Below, in pieces: positions 40,947-49,945 of a stretch of DNA of 52,721 bases (position 1 is the stretch's first letter; each line of letters begins with the position of its first letter). The translations under genes and the position numbers were made by a program. Below the pieces are notes generated by a model. The model was not told the origin of the DNA and made no database searches. It was given only the letters and a program-made list of their open reading frames with translations. This DNA comes from Pseudomonadota bacterium (GTDB lineage Bacteria > Pseudomonadota > Alphaproteobacteria > Rhizobiales > Xanthobacteraceae), in the NCBI GenBank assembly GCA_023435725.1, contig JAEYRD010000172.1, positions 1 to 52,721 of the forward strand. The letters run 5' to 3'.

Positions 40947-42380
40947 TCAAGCCCCGACCTTCTTGGCAGCGGGAACCGTCCATGTGCCATTGATGATCGA
41001 CGGATCCGTTTCCTGCGGCCAGTACATGCGCAGCATCAATATGAAATCCCCCTCAGGCGCGGGAAGCCAGTTTGCCTCCTTGTCTTTGCCCGGAGAGTCT
41101 TTCTGAATGTAGAGATCGGTTGAGCCGTCCGGATTTTGCTTGAGGTCCTGCCGCGCGCTGATCGAGTAGCGGTTGAGCGGATTGTTCACAAAGAAGTAGC
41201 TGCTGTCGTACATGGTAAGCGACCAGAATCCCTCCGCGGGTGGCAGGTGGCCTTTGGGGAACCGCATCACGTACTTGTTCGCACCATTGTACTTGTTACC
41301 GTCCGCATCCTTTTGCGAGGTTGGGTAGACCGCGTCTTGCGGACGATTGGCGCCGAGTCCGATCGCGGTCACGAGCGCCCGCATCAGATAGTCGGTGCCG
41401 TAGATGCCGGTTCTCGTCGTGAAGGCAAAGCCGTTCTCGTCCTTGACGGCCTTGTTGACCTTGAACTGAAGCATGATCCTGTCGAACGACACCTCCGGCA
41501 CACGCTTCAGGAAGTCCGCCTTGAGCTTGCCTTCGTCAAAATCCTGCCCGGGGACGATGCCGATACGAGCGAACTTGGCGAGCTGGGGCGCGTCCGCCTC
41601 GTATGGCGAATTGGTTTTCATGAGCTCGCACAACAGCTTGAAATACGACACGGCATCCATGCGATTGACCTGTTCGCGGACGGCCGTCTTCATGTCGGTC
41701 GAGGGATCGACCTTTCCCGCGGGTGGCGTGTACGGCTTGCCGTAGGCGCTGAGCGGAACGAGCTTGCACTCGTCCTGCAGCTTGTGCACGGCCGCGTAAT
41801 CCTCTGGCGTGCCGGTGCAATAGATCCGACCGAGCAGCCACACGATGTTGGTCTGCGACTTGTACTCCTTCACGCCATCCGGCAGGGTCCCCTTCCAGCC
41901 CGGTCCGGTGATCGCATAAGTCTGCGCCCCCGTGCCGGTGGTCCGCTTGCCGGGCACCTGGAAAACTGTCGTCCAGCCATCCAGCATCGGCATCAGGAAA
42001 TAGCGCCCCTTCATGTCGGGGATACTGAAAACCCACGGCTCCTTGCCGACATCGAGGAAGGAAGTCGTGTAGAGCGTGTCCGCGTTCGGCGCGGTGACGT
42101 CCCTGAACGAGGCGTCCGGATACTGGCGCAGCTTGATGATTTGCCCCATCGGCGCCTTCGTCCCCACGGGTTCGGCGACGTTGGTGAACACCCGGCGGGT
42201 CATCTCCATCGTCACCAACGGATAGCCGAACACGTAAGCGTCGCTCGCGAGCCAGAAATCCTCCAGGCCTTGACCGATCCCCAGGAAGGAGCCGTCCTGG
42301 GCGAGAGCCGATTGCCCCATCGCGGCTCCCGTGAGCAGGCCCATTCCGCCGAATGTAAGGCTCCGACGAGTAATCTTCAT
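40947..42380 (-). CDS. DUF1254/DUF1214 protein with Tat signal
   Basis: This 477-residue exported protein begins with the twin-arginine signal TRRSLTFGGMGLLTGAAMG and is probably cleaved after ALAQ, implying folding before export. The DUF1254 region (YVFGYPLVTMEMTRRVFTN, DTLYTTSFLDVGKEPWVFSIP) is followed by the DUF1214 region (GHLPPAEGFWSLTMYDSSYFFVNNPLNRYSISAR). The biochemical role of this widespread family is not established. It is convergent with the TOMM cluster (223 bases between) and not obviously part of it. Confidence 0.9.
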   Translation of the reverse strand: MKITRRSLTFGGMGLLTGAAMGQSALAQDGSFLGIGQGLEDFWLASDAYVFGYPLVTMEMTRRVFTNVAEPVGTKAPMGQIIKLRQYPDASFRDVTAPNADTLYTTSFLDVGKEPWVFSIPDMKGRYFLMPMLDGWTTVFQVPGKRTTGTGAQTYAITGPGWKGTLPDGVKEYKSQTNIVWLLGRIYCTGTPEDYAAVHKLQDECKLVPLSAYGKPYTPPAGKVDPSTDMKTAVREQVNRMDAVSYFKLLCELMKTNSPYEADAPQLAKFARIGIVPGQDFDEGKLKADFLKRVPEVSFDRIMLQFKVNKAVKDENGFAFTTRTGIYGTDYLMRALVTAIGLGANRPQDAVYPTSQKDADGNKYNGANKYVMRFPKGHLPPAEGFWSLTMYDSSYFFVNNPLNRYSISARQDLKQNPDGSTDLYIQKDSPGKDKEANWLPAPEGDFILMLRMYWPQETDPSIINGTWTVPAAKKVGA

Positions 42381-42731
42381 TGTTCTCTCCTTGGTGTTGA
42401 AACGATTTCAAGCGATTGGCGAGAGGACTTCTTCTGGCTCCTTCCAGGTGGGCGGACGCTCCGCCGACCTCGGCGCTTCCCCTTTCTGCGGCTGCGGCTC
42501 TGATCCCAAGTCTTGCTTTCATATCCTTGAAGACGACCGCGATCGCCCCAATGATGAGCTGATCAGGATGAGCCTTGCAATATTGGATCACCTCGTGCTC
42601 AGCTTGCCGGGACTTCTTGATGTCGAGGTAGTGCTCGCGTGTTCCGCGAGGCCGCTCCTGTCTTGCGCGCGGCCTCTCGTGTTCGGCAAAGTCTGCTGAC
42701 GCAGCAGCTACGATGCGCTGGTCCGCGCTGC
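42381..42731. other. Intergenic stretch upstream of DUF1254 gene
   Basis: In these 351 bases no gene is convincing. A minus-strand reading (YLDIKKSRQAEHEVIQYCKA then HPDQLIIGAIAVVFKDM) around 42520-42640 looks protein-like, but it overlaps the end of the next gene, has no start signal, and degenerates before the DUF1254 start. GAAACGATTTC at about 42399 is a short palindrome. Confidence 0.4.
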
Positions 42732-43400
42732 TCAGTAGCAAGGCGGATAGGGATAGTATCCGCATCGGGGTGCATAGTAGGGATAGGCTGCCGCAGTTCC
42801 AAGGGCGGCCGCTCCAGCGACGGCAGCGCCGCGGTAATAAGCGCCGCGCCAGGCTGTCCGGCGGGCGACGCCGGCGAAGGACAGCGGCGTGAATGGCCGG
42901 CCAATGATGTCGATAAAGACCGACGCCGGTCCATCGGCTCCCGCAAGGTTTCCTTCGAGCACGTCGACATCGAAAGTCAGCTTGTCGCCTTCAAGCCTGG
43001 GCGATTTCAGGACAACGACGGCGTCGGCCACCGATGATCCGTCCTTCCTGAACCCGGACACGGTAGCGTTTGGAGGATCTTTCGCGAAATTGTCGCTGCC
43101 GCTGCCCCAGTCCTCGACAATTCGCGATGTGAGATCGTGACCTGCTGCCCGAACAGGCCGGTCGGCAAATACGATCGCGGTCGGCGAAACCCCGGTCAGC
43201 ACGAGCTTCCCGTCGTTCAGGCTCGCACCAAGCGAATTGAGGACAAAGAGAGAGGGGACGACTTCCGGCTTTGCCTGGCCGATGGATTTCTCAAGCGGGA
43301 CGTGCGGTTTGTTCTCGGAAGCCGACTGAGCCGACAGGTTTTGGGGCGATGCTACGAACCCGGCGACGCAAATTGCGATCAGAGCGGTGCGAAGTGTCAC
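42732..43400 (-). CDS. Conserved periplasmic hypothetical protein
   Basis: This 222-residue protein has a signal peptide (LRTALIAICVAGFVASPQNL cut near SAQ), a beta-rich middle (VPSLFVLNSLGASLNDGKLV then LTGVSPTAIVFADRPVRAAG), and a Tyr/Ala/Pro-rich C-terminus with a hydrophobic hairpin (AAVAGAAALGTAAAYPYYAP). I recall homologues of unknown function in rhizobia. The GTG start at 43398-43400 follows GGAGAGGAC; no in-frame ATG fits the signal peptide. Lone gene. Confidence 0.8.
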   Translation of the reverse strand: MTLRTALIAICVAGFVASPQNLSAQSASENKPHVPLEKSIGQAKPEVVPSLFVLNSLGASLNDGKLVLTGVSPTAIVFADRPVRAAGHDLTSRIVEDWGSGSDNFAKDPPNATVSGFRKDGSSVADAVVVLKSPRLEGDKLTFDVDVLEGNLAGADGPASVFIDIIGRPFTPLSFAGVARRTAWRGAYYRGAAVAGAAALGTAAAYPYYAPRCGYYPYPPCY

Positions 43401-43603
43401 GTTTGTCCTCTCCTTGAAAGCAGATTGTTTTCTCGGCGGCACGTCCACTGGTCGTGTTCGCCTTGCGCGGCGACGCGTGATAAATCGAATAGGACGGCTC
43501 CTCCCGGAGCGGTGCAATCAATGTCGGCAAGCAGTTTCGCTGAACATTTCGCGCCAATACGGCGCGCGAGTCTTGCCATTTCGCGCCAATCTTTCCGAAG
43601 GGT

Positions 43604-43987
43604 TCAACGTTTGAATGCATGGCGCGTCTTATGACCCGCCTGCCCACGCCTTCGTGAAAGTTGCTGTCGCCTGTAAACAACGGGCTGAACTTTCATCAAG
43701 CGCACGAAAGCGCGGCTGAAGCTGCTCGCGTTTGAATAGCCGAGGAATTTTGCGATATCCGACAGATGCTTGCCGGAATCCACGAGCAAGCGGCAGGCCA
43801 TGTCGAGGCGAACCTCCGCGAGGATTTCGCTGTGACTTGTGCCCATTCGACCGAGGTGGCGCTGCAACGTGCGAACGCTGACCTTGAGTTCGCCGGCGGT
43901 TCGATCTAGAGTTGCGTCACCTTGCCGCAGCCGCGCGACGATGGCCGCGCGGATGGCGTGAGTTGAAGGCAAGCGGACAGCTCTCAT
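43604..43987 (-). CDS. AraC-type DNA-binding domain, truncated regulator
   Basis: Only the C-terminal AraC double helix-turn-helix (about 100 residues: DRTAGELKVSVRTLQRHLGR, then LSDIAKFLGYSNASSFSRAF) is encoded. The normal N-terminal effector domain of about 220 residues is absent, and the frame upstream to 44098 is not protein-like. The divergent gene at 44215-45216 is an intact member of the same family, so this is either a remnant or a stand-alone HTH. Starts at 43987 or 44098 are both possible. Confidence 0.6.
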   Translation of the reverse strand: MRAVRLPSTHAIRAAIVARLRQGDATLDRTAGELKVSVRTLQRHLGRMGTSHSEILAEVRLDMACRLLVDSGKHLSDIAKFLGYSNASSFSRAFVRLMKVQPVVYRRQQLSRRRGQAGHKTRHAFKR

Positions 43988-44214
43988 CGGTAAGTGAGGC
44001 GTAAAGCCTGTGCTCCCTTCGAGAAAAAGACCCGATGCTGCAAAGCTATGCGCGGTTGGGCGACTAGTCTGGCCTTTCGGCGCCAAAGATTCTGTCAAAT
44101 GGAATCAATCGGGAGCCTCACCCGCAAGTTCCAAGCATGACACGACAAAGATAGGCGAGAGAATTAGCGGCCTGCTATCTTGCGGCCGCGACAAAGATTT
44201 GAGGCCAAACAAAA

Positions 44215-45216
44215 ATGACCGTCATTCCTTTGATTCGTTGCCAATTTCTGATGCCTTTCGCTGAAATTCACTCCGAAATAGGCGGCCCAAGCTCCGCGCT
44301 TCTAGCCAAGTTTCGACTTCCCACGTGTCTGGAAGAAAAAGCGGATCACTATGTACCGCTTTTGCCGGCGGTTCGCTTCGCGACATCAGCCCAGCAATCT
44401 CAAGGTATATCAGACATTGCTTTTCGGGCGGCTCAGCGGTTGGCCTTCGACCATTTGAGCGAAGCGCTGCGGGCTAGAATCCGCCATTCACCGACTCTCC
44501 TGCTTGCTCTTCAGCAGGCGTGCAAATGGGCGCCGATCGAAGACACAAATCTGCACATCTGGCTGGAGCGCTCCAACGAGAACCTGAACATCTGCAGCAG
44601 ACTCGTTGGATCGGAGGGCATAGCCCATCTTGAGATGTCCCAATGGCTCCAGAATGTTTTCGTGATCCACATCGTCCGCCAGTTTGCTGGAGCGCATTGG
44701 ACCCCAGCGGTAATCGCATTTGAAGCGGACCACATGCCCGGCATTGACGTTCAGTCGCATTGGCCGAACACCCGTTTCATGTCGGGGCAAAGAGCCTCAT
44801 GGATCAATGTGCCGCTTCAGTTCCTGAGCCTTCCGAATCGCGCAAGTGCCACTCTGGCAAATTCAGCTGAGAAAGAGCTTCAACCACTCGGCAAGGATAT
44901 CATCAGCGCTCTCAGGTTGAGCTTGCCGTCCTACCTTGATGAAGGAGGCCCCACGGTAACTGAGGTGGCGGAGATGATTGGCTTGAGTGTCCGGAGTCTG
45001 CAGCGAGAACTCTCGCGGGCGGGTCTTACATATTCGGGATTGCTCGCGCAGGTCCGATTTAACAACGCCGCGAAACTCCTGCGCGACACGGACTCCAAGA
45101 TCATCGAAATCGCATTCTCATCCGGCTACACCGATCCGGCGCATTTTACTCGCGCCTTCCGCCGAATTGCCGGTGTTACGCCGCGGCAGTTTCGCGCGCA
45201 ATCGCGGCCAGGATAG
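44215..45216 (+). CDS. AraC family transcriptional regulator
   Basis: This 333-residue regulator has an N-terminal effector domain of about 200 residues of the arabinose-binding-like type (OruR/ArgR-like AraC subgroup) and a C-terminal AraC HTH (VTEVAEMIGLSVRSLQREL then IIEIAFSSGYTDPAHFTRAF, ending GVTPRQFRA). The target and inducer are unknown. The base composition (AT-richer than the flanks) suggests acquisition. It is divergent from the truncated AraC; 227 bases between hold no other gene. Confidence 0.9.
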   Translation: MTVIPLIRCQFLMPFAEIHSEIGGPSSALLAKFRLPTCLEEKADHYVPLLPAVRFATSAQQSQGISDIAFRAAQRLAFDHLSEALRARIRHSPTLLLALQQACKWAPIEDTNLHIWLERSNENLNICSRLVGSEGIAHLEMSQWLQNVFVIHIVRQFAGAHWTPAVIAFEADHMPGIDVQSHWPNTRFMSGQRASWINVPLQFLSLPNRASATLANSAEKELQPLGKDIISALRLSLPSYLDEGGPTVTEVAEMIGLSVRSLQRELSRAGLTYSGLLAQVRFNNAAKLLRDTDSKIIEIAFSSGYTDPAHFTRAFRRIAGVTPRQFRAQSRPG

Positions 45217-45441
45217 GCGCGTTCTGCCGCGGGCTCCGCGTAGCCGGGGCCTCGCGGCGACTTCCTTTCTCGATGCCCCGGTGGAGGAATTTTGGGTCTC
45301 GGAAATGACTCGCTTCGCTGACGCGGGCAACCGCCAAGGGCGTGATGGCGTTGGTCCGGAGCACTTTACGAAGATTTCGCCAGGCTCTCGTCCGGCCAGG
45401 TCACGTAAAAGTCTTGACCATTGATCGACCCGGTCGCCTGA

Positions 45442-45669
45442 CTAATGCCTTGCGCCTGTACTGCGACCGAAGCTTACGCTGCCGATGCGGCTTCCGCCGC
45501 TATAGAGATCGTACAGAAACGACTCGTAGCCGAGTTCGGGCACGTCGCTCGCCCGCTGAATCTTCAACGTTCCATTGGCGAGTGCCCCATTGAAGCCCGG
45601 CAGATCGGTCCAGTTGCCCTCTTCCATCCCGTGCTGCAGGATCATTTGCTCAAAATCCGCCCTGCTCAA
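45442..45669 (-). CDS. Small hypothetical protein, possibly a remnant
   Basis: The 75-codon frame reads SRADFEQMILQHGMEEGNWT then DLPGFNGALANGTLKIQRAS and looks protein-like. It begins with TTG directly after an in-frame stop, and a further start-like stretch (MKFESPMMKLSELPADQAQR) lies upstream in another frame. It may be the tail of a frameshifted gene. No family recognised. Its orientation matches the 295-residue protein gene upstream. Confidence 0.35.
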   Translation of the reverse strand: MSRADFEQMILQHGMEEGNWTDLPGFNGALANGTLKIQRASDVPELGYESFLYDLYSGGSRIGSVSFGRSTGARH

Positions 45670-45800
45670 TTAGACGCCCTCAATGCGCACCGCCGCATCC
45701 GCGCCGGCCCTTTCAGACGCTGGGCCTGATCCGCCGGAAGCTCGGAGAGCTTCATCATGGGCGATTCGAACTTCATTGTAGCGCCAGGGTGTTGCCGGGC

Positions 45801-46688
45801 TCAGGTCTCTCCCCACGTAATGACATAGGCGCCGAGGTATTCGCTGTAGCCAAATTGGCCCTGCCCCTTGTAGAACCAGCTCCCCGGACTAACGCCATAA
45901 TAATTGTAGCCTTGGTCCGTCAGGCTTGGTCTCCCGATTGCGTCGCTGTCAATCGCGGCGCCAATAATGAGTCCCAGGCCATCACGCACCGTATGAAAGG
46001 TGTTGGTGGACATGGTATAAAATGAGGGATTCATGAATTCGATCTCGACTTTGCCACTGCGGGCGGCACTGAGCTGGGCTTCCATCGAAGCGACATTCGC
46101 AGTTACATTGCGCATCTGTTCGTCATTATAGGCGCCGGAGGCGATCGCCGCCTTTTGTGCCGCGATTGCATCAGGAAGCCCCGACAGCGTCATCTGAATG
46201 AACTGACTTTTGGCATCCTCAAGGGTAGCAGGCTGCTGATCGTAATGGGCCTGCCACCAGCGTGCTTCGGCATAGACGCGCAGTTCGGCGAGGCTCAGAG
46301 ATTTCTCTTGCGCAGCCGTCAGAGCCGGCAGCGTCGGGAGTTGATGGTCGCGGGCCATTTGCTTGAGCAAAGCATCGTCGTGCCCGCTGGCGGCGTCCTT
46401 GAACAGCCCGTCCTTCACCCAGGATTTCACGACTGCGATCGCTTCGTTCGCTAATTGGCTCCCGGTCGCGCTGCTCACCGAGCTGCTCTTGATTGCATCG
46501 AGCTGCTTGACGAGCTCTCCGATCCTGGCCAGCGCGTCAGCTACCCGGGGTCCGAAGCTGCGCGAAGAGGCGGCATTGACATGAGGGGCAAGACTGCCCC
46601 CGCCCGCTTCGGGTTCAGTGACCGCGCGAGCGTTGGTGGCTTTCAGGATGGTGAGCGCTGTCGCGCCGACCGAATTGATGGCAACCAT
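45801..46688 (-). CDS. Unrecognised 295-residue protein without signal peptide
   Basis: This protein starts MVAINSVGATALTILKATNA after a strong AGGAGG site. It has no signal peptide or membrane segment, a Ser/Ala-rich flexible N-terminus, a helical middle (residues 50-210) rich in Ala, Gln and Lys, and a Gly/Tyr-rich C-terminus (GYNYYGVSPGSWFYKGQGQF then GYSEYLGAYVITWGE). The N-terminal residues resemble those of flagellin-like or type I/III secreted proteins in composition, so secretion without a Sec signal is possible but unproven. No family recognised. Confidence 0.75.
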   Translation of the reverse strand: MVAINSVGATALTILKATNARAVTEPEAGGGSLAPHVNAASSRSFGPRVADALARIGELVKQLDAIKSSSVSSATGSQLANEAIAVVKSWVKDGLFKDAASGHDDALLKQMARDHQLPTLPALTAAQEKSLSLAELRVYAEARWWQAHYDQQPATLEDAKSQFIQMTLSGLPDAIAAQKAAIASGAYNDEQMRNVTANVASMEAQLSAARSGKVEIEFMNPSFYTMSTNTFHTVRDGLGLIIGAAIDSDAIGRPSLTDQGYNYYGVSPGSWFYKGQGQFGYSEYLGAYVITWGET

Positions 46689-47289
46689 TTGGGCCTCCTG
46701 GTTTGCGTTACCTGGACGTCCGTCAATCATTGCCGCGTCACAAGCAGGGGGCTGGCCTCATGCCAGTCGTCACGATAGCAGCCGCACGTTCATCAGTTCC
46801 GACCGGCCGAAGCGGATGCATCGATAAGGATGCCGTGTCGCCGTAGACAGGACTCCCGGTCGCGCTCATCGCACTCACGGCTGATCAACCTCAGGGCGCG
46901 AAGCCGAATCAGTGCCCGCAGGCTAACGGTCCAGGTCAAGGCCGCGCAATCTGCGAAATTGCAAGTCGGGACCCGATAGTGAATCGACTGTTAAGTGGCG
47001 GGGCTCTGCTCCGCCATCCGCCTGACGTGCCGCCGAGGCCTGAGCGATGGTCCGGATCAGAGCGCGTCGAAATGACGCGCCGCGAAGATCCCGCACGAGC
47101 TGCGAACCATCGTGCAGCGGGCATTCGTGGAGTGGATTGAGTCAATCGGAGTTCGCCCTCACGCGCAGCGATCGCATACCCGTCGCGGTATCGATGGCTC
47201 CGCACCAGCTCTCGCCACTACCACAACCTAACCGGGAATATCCGCCGACCCGGATAACTCGTGACTGGATAAGACTGGGGGCAACGCAA
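46689..47289. other. Divergent intergenic region before luxR-type gene
   Basis: I see no gene in these 601 bases. The frame in front of the LuxR start stays open back to 47047, but its residues (Arg/Ser-rich) are not protein-like. The length suggests regulatory DNA for the two divergent genes; no clear lux-box palindrome was found by eye. Confidence 0.5.
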
Positions 47290-48000
47290 ATGTTTCCGCC
47301 GATCGAAGAAACCCTCGCAAGCATTGCCGGCTCGACGACTCTCGATGAACTGAAAACCGTGCTGGCTCGGACCTCGAGAGACTATGGTCTCACACTCATA
47401 GCATACCACGCCGCGCGCCGAGCCGAGACGAATGCGCTCAATCAGATCCTGTTGCTCTCATCCAACGATGACCTGGACAAGCAATATCTCGGGCATGACG
47501 GCCTTCGGGCTGGCCCTGTCTTTCAAAACAACGGAAGCGGCTTCTTGCCGTTCGACTGGGACGAGGCTGCCCTGGAGACGCAGGATGCACGCGCATTCTT
47601 TTGCAAGGCCGGCGCTCGCGGCATGACGATCCCGATCCGGGGACCCGGCGGCGAGCATGCACGCCTGTCGATCGCCTCGAACGTCGCCACCGACACCTGG
47701 GCCAGCCGGCGGATGACCTATATGCGGGATTTTCTGATCATCGCGCATTTCATTCACGATCAGGCCGTGCGGCTCGCGGGCTTGCGACAACAAAGGCCCG
47801 AACGATTGCTCTCGGCGCGCGAGCGCGAGACACTTCAGCTCGCCGCGCGCGGCCTCAGCCCGAAGCAGATCGCGGCCGACCTGCATCTGTCGCCGACTGC
47901 CGTCCGCCTCTATCTGCAGAGCGCGCGCTCGAAACTCGAATGTGCGACGCTCACGCAGTCGGTCGCAAGAGCGGTCAGCCTCGACATCATCGAGGCCTGA
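47290..48000 (+). CDS. LuxR family regulator, orphan (solo)
   Basis: This 236-residue regulator has an N-terminal autoinducer-binding-like domain (about 10-160) and a C-terminal GerE/LuxR HTH (LSARERETLQLAARGLSPKQ, IAADLHLSPTAVRLYL). Of the usual ligand-pocket residues, Trp90 (PFDWDE) and Gly111 are kept. The Asp-Pro pair that contacts the acyl-homoserine lactone reads Gly75-Pro76, and the Trp/Tyr pair before it is altered. No luxI lies in the window. A non-AHL ligand or constitutive activity is possible. The ATG follows a GGGGG site. Confidence 0.88.
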   Translation: MFPPIEETLASIAGSTTLDELKTVLARTSRDYGLTLIAYHAARRAETNALNQILLLSSNDDLDKQYLGHDGLRAGPVFQNNGSGFLPFDWDEAALETQDARAFFCKAGARGMTIPIRGPGGEHARLSIASNVATDTWASRRMTYMRDFLIIAHFIHDQAVRLAGLRQQRPERLLSARERETLQLAARGLSPKQIAADLHLSPTAVRLYLQSARSKLECATLTQSVARAVSLDIIEA

Positions 48001-48273
48001 CGGGGAAGTACGGTGACAGTGCATATAGCTCGCCGGCTGATGCGCACCTCTGCCATCGAGGCGCTGAATGCACCGCCACTGCCATTCTCGTGATTGCGGC
48101 GATCAGCGGCGCTGTGGTCGTCGTCCTCGCGTCAAATGGAGCGCAGATTGGGAATCGGGAGCTGTTGAGCAATCCCCCGACCAACCAAGCCATGGAACGA
48201 TGCGTCGCCGCGCTCAATCAATGCTGGATTCGAACGAACGAGACGGTTCATCGCGGCTGACAGCCGCACGGGA

Positions 48274-49494
48274 TCAATCGGTGACGATCGGCCCGAACGC
48301 CTCCCATCGTTCGCCTGTGAAACGCATCATCCGGAACTCCTTGACCACACGATAGTCGGTCGGGCTGGTGTTGACGGACAGCCCCGGGAGCAGCAGATCG
48401 AGTTTTACGTTTTTCAGCCTCGTCGCTTGCGCCATGACATTCTCGCGCGAGAGATTGTCGCCGCATTGCTTCAAGACCTGCACCAGCAGCTCGGCGGCGC
48501 TATAGCCATAGACCGTGAAGATGCTCTTCCGGTCGCCTCCCGGATAATAGCCGTCCATGAAGGCGCTCCATCGCATCATGCGTTCGTCATCACGCCAGGT
48601 CGGGTCAGCGGCCTCCTTGAACGAGTTCGCCGAGATGATGCCCTTTGCGTTCTCGATGCCCGCCGGGCTCAGGACCGCGTCGATCGAGGACGAGCCCACG
48701 CCAAGGAGGTGAACGGGCTTCCAATCGAGCTCCGCCATCTTTCTGATGACTTGAGCGGCGAATTTCGAGGCAGCCATGTTGACGAGGACGTCGACACCGG
48801 CCGCCTTGAGGCGCACCACCTGCGAGTCGACGGTAGGGTCCGACACATCGTAGGAAGCGTCACTGACGATGAGTTCGCCTGCCCTTGCACCGAGCGCGTC
48901 CTTCAATCCGGTCAGATAATCCCTGCCGGTCTCATCGTTCTGATAGAGCAGGCCGATTCTGGCATTCGGATAGTTGTCCAGGATGAAACGCGCGTAGACG
49001 CGAATCTCCGTGCGCAGATTGGGAGCAAATCCCATCGTCCAGGGGAAATTGATCGGATCCTCGAAACGCGTCGACCGCCCGGCCACGAAGAGCTGAGGGA
49101 TCTTGCGGTCATTGAGATATTTCTGAACCGCGATGTTCGAGGCATTGCCGAGCGTCTCGAATGTGAACAACACCTCGTCGCTCTCGACAAGCCTGCGGAC
49201 CTGCTCGACGGTCTTGGACGGCGTCGCCGCATCGTCGTAGGAAATCAACGTGATCTTGCGTCCATTGACGCCGCCATGATCGTTGATCATGCGGAAATAG
49301 GCTGCCTGCACCTTGCCGATCACTGAGGATGCGGAGAGCGGACCGCTATAGGGCATCGTCTGGCCGATCTTGATCTCAGTATCACTTGCGCCTCGACCGT
49401 ATTGACGATCACCTGCGAGCAAAGGGGTCGTGACGAAAAGTCCGGCAGCAAGGATTGCCGCTCTTGCAGCATTCGTGCGCAAGCTCTTGCTCAT
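48274..49494 (-). CDS. Branched-chain amino acid-type ABC substrate-binding protein
   Basis: This 406-residue periplasmic binding protein of the Leu/Ile/Val (LivK) group has a signal peptide MSKSLRTNAARAAILAAGLF cut near LLAG. The mature protein begins with GASDTEIKIGQTMPYSGPLS, the family opening, followed by YFRMINDHGGVNGRKITLIS. Such proteins bind amino acids, ureas or aromatic acids. No permease or ATPase genes are adjacent in the window. The start at 49494 has GAGGGG upstream. Confidence 0.92.
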   Translation of the reverse strand: MSKSLRTNAARAAILAAGLFVTTPLLAGDRQYGRGASDTEIKIGQTMPYSGPLSASSVIGKVQAAYFRMINDHGGVNGRKITLISYDDAATPSKTVEQVRRLVESDEVLFTFETLGNASNIAVQKYLNDRKIPQLFVAGRSTRFEDPINFPWTMGFAPNLRTEIRVYARFILDNYPNARIGLLYQNDETGRDYLTGLKDALGARAGELIVSDASYDVSDPTVDSQVVRLKAAGVDVLVNMAASKFAAQVIRKMAELDWKPVHLLGVGSSSIDAVLSPAGIENAKGIISANSFKEAADPTWRDDERMMRWSAFMDGYYPGGDRKSIFTVYGYSAAELLVQVLKQCGDNLSRENVMAQATRLKNVKLDLLLPGLSVNTSPTDYRVVKEFRMMRFTGERWEAFGPIVTD

Positions 49495-49812
49495 CGCCGC
49501 ACCCCTCATCGCTGGAGCGGAGTTCGTGGATCCTGGTGCCGTTCACGACATGCATGCTCCTTCTCTGGCTGAGGAGCGAACTCATCATGCAGCCGCGAAA
49601 GAGCTGTTCGGCCGGATTGGATCAGAGCGGACAAGCGCAGTCCAACGAACCGTGCCCACAGTACGTTGGGAAATCCTCCCGGCGTTCAGCAAAGCCGACG
49701 ATCGGCAACAATCGGCAGCGGGTGCCGTTAGGCTTTGAGCCGGCGATTGCGGATCCTTCCGATGCGGCGCGAAACCCGCAATCGCGGAGCTGCCTTGTGC
49801 GAATTCCTCGCT

Positions 49813-49895
49813 AAAGCATGATCCGGAAAAGTGTGAAGCGGTTTTCCCTCGCGACAAACGCGGAACGCGTTTGCGCGGAGATCATGCTCAAACAA
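49813..49895. repeat. Dispersed rhizobial repeat (GCATGATC...GATCATGC type)
   Basis: AAAGCATGATCCGGAAAAGTGTGAAGCGGTTTTCC is closed by GGAGATCATGCTCAAACAA, with GCATGATC/GATCATGC as the outer inverted arms and AACGCGGAACGCGTTT inside. I recall very similar sequence repeated many times in Bradyrhizobium genomes. Confidence 0.6.
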
Positions 49896-49896
49896 T

Positions 49897-49945
49897 AACC
49901 TAAAGCGCGATGACGACTCATCCTAATCTCATCGCGCTTTAGGTT
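49897..49945. repeat. Perfect 17-bp inverted repeat
   Basis: AACCTAAAGCGCGATGA (49897-49913) and TCATCGCGCTTTAGGTT (49929-49945) are perfect inverses around a 15-base centre. The CTAAAGCGCGATGA motif is a common rhizobial intergenic repeat (recalled). Confidence 0.75.

Noticed and set aside
40882..41123. Plus-strand frame just after the TOMM genes, considered as an immunity or tailoring gene
   Set aside because: It is antisense to the 3' end of the DUF1254 gene and has no ribosome site or recognisable motif.
42520..42765. Minus-strand reading with YCKAHPDQLIIGAIAVVFKDM between DUF1254 and the periplasmic protein gene
   Set aside because: It would start inside the 3' end of the neighbouring gene without a ribosome site and runs out of frame into DUF1254; at most a remnant.
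47047..47289. N-terminal extension of the LuxR-type regulator
   Set aside because: The extension is Arg/Ser-rich and unlike LuxR N-termini, while the ATG at 47290 has a purine-rich site and the right domain length.
47987..48260. Possible small membrane protein (IVIAAISGAVVVVLASNG frame, GTG at 48090) downstream of luxR-type gene
   Set aside because: The hydrophobic stretch is suggestive, but there is no ATG, no ribosome site and no conservation evidence.
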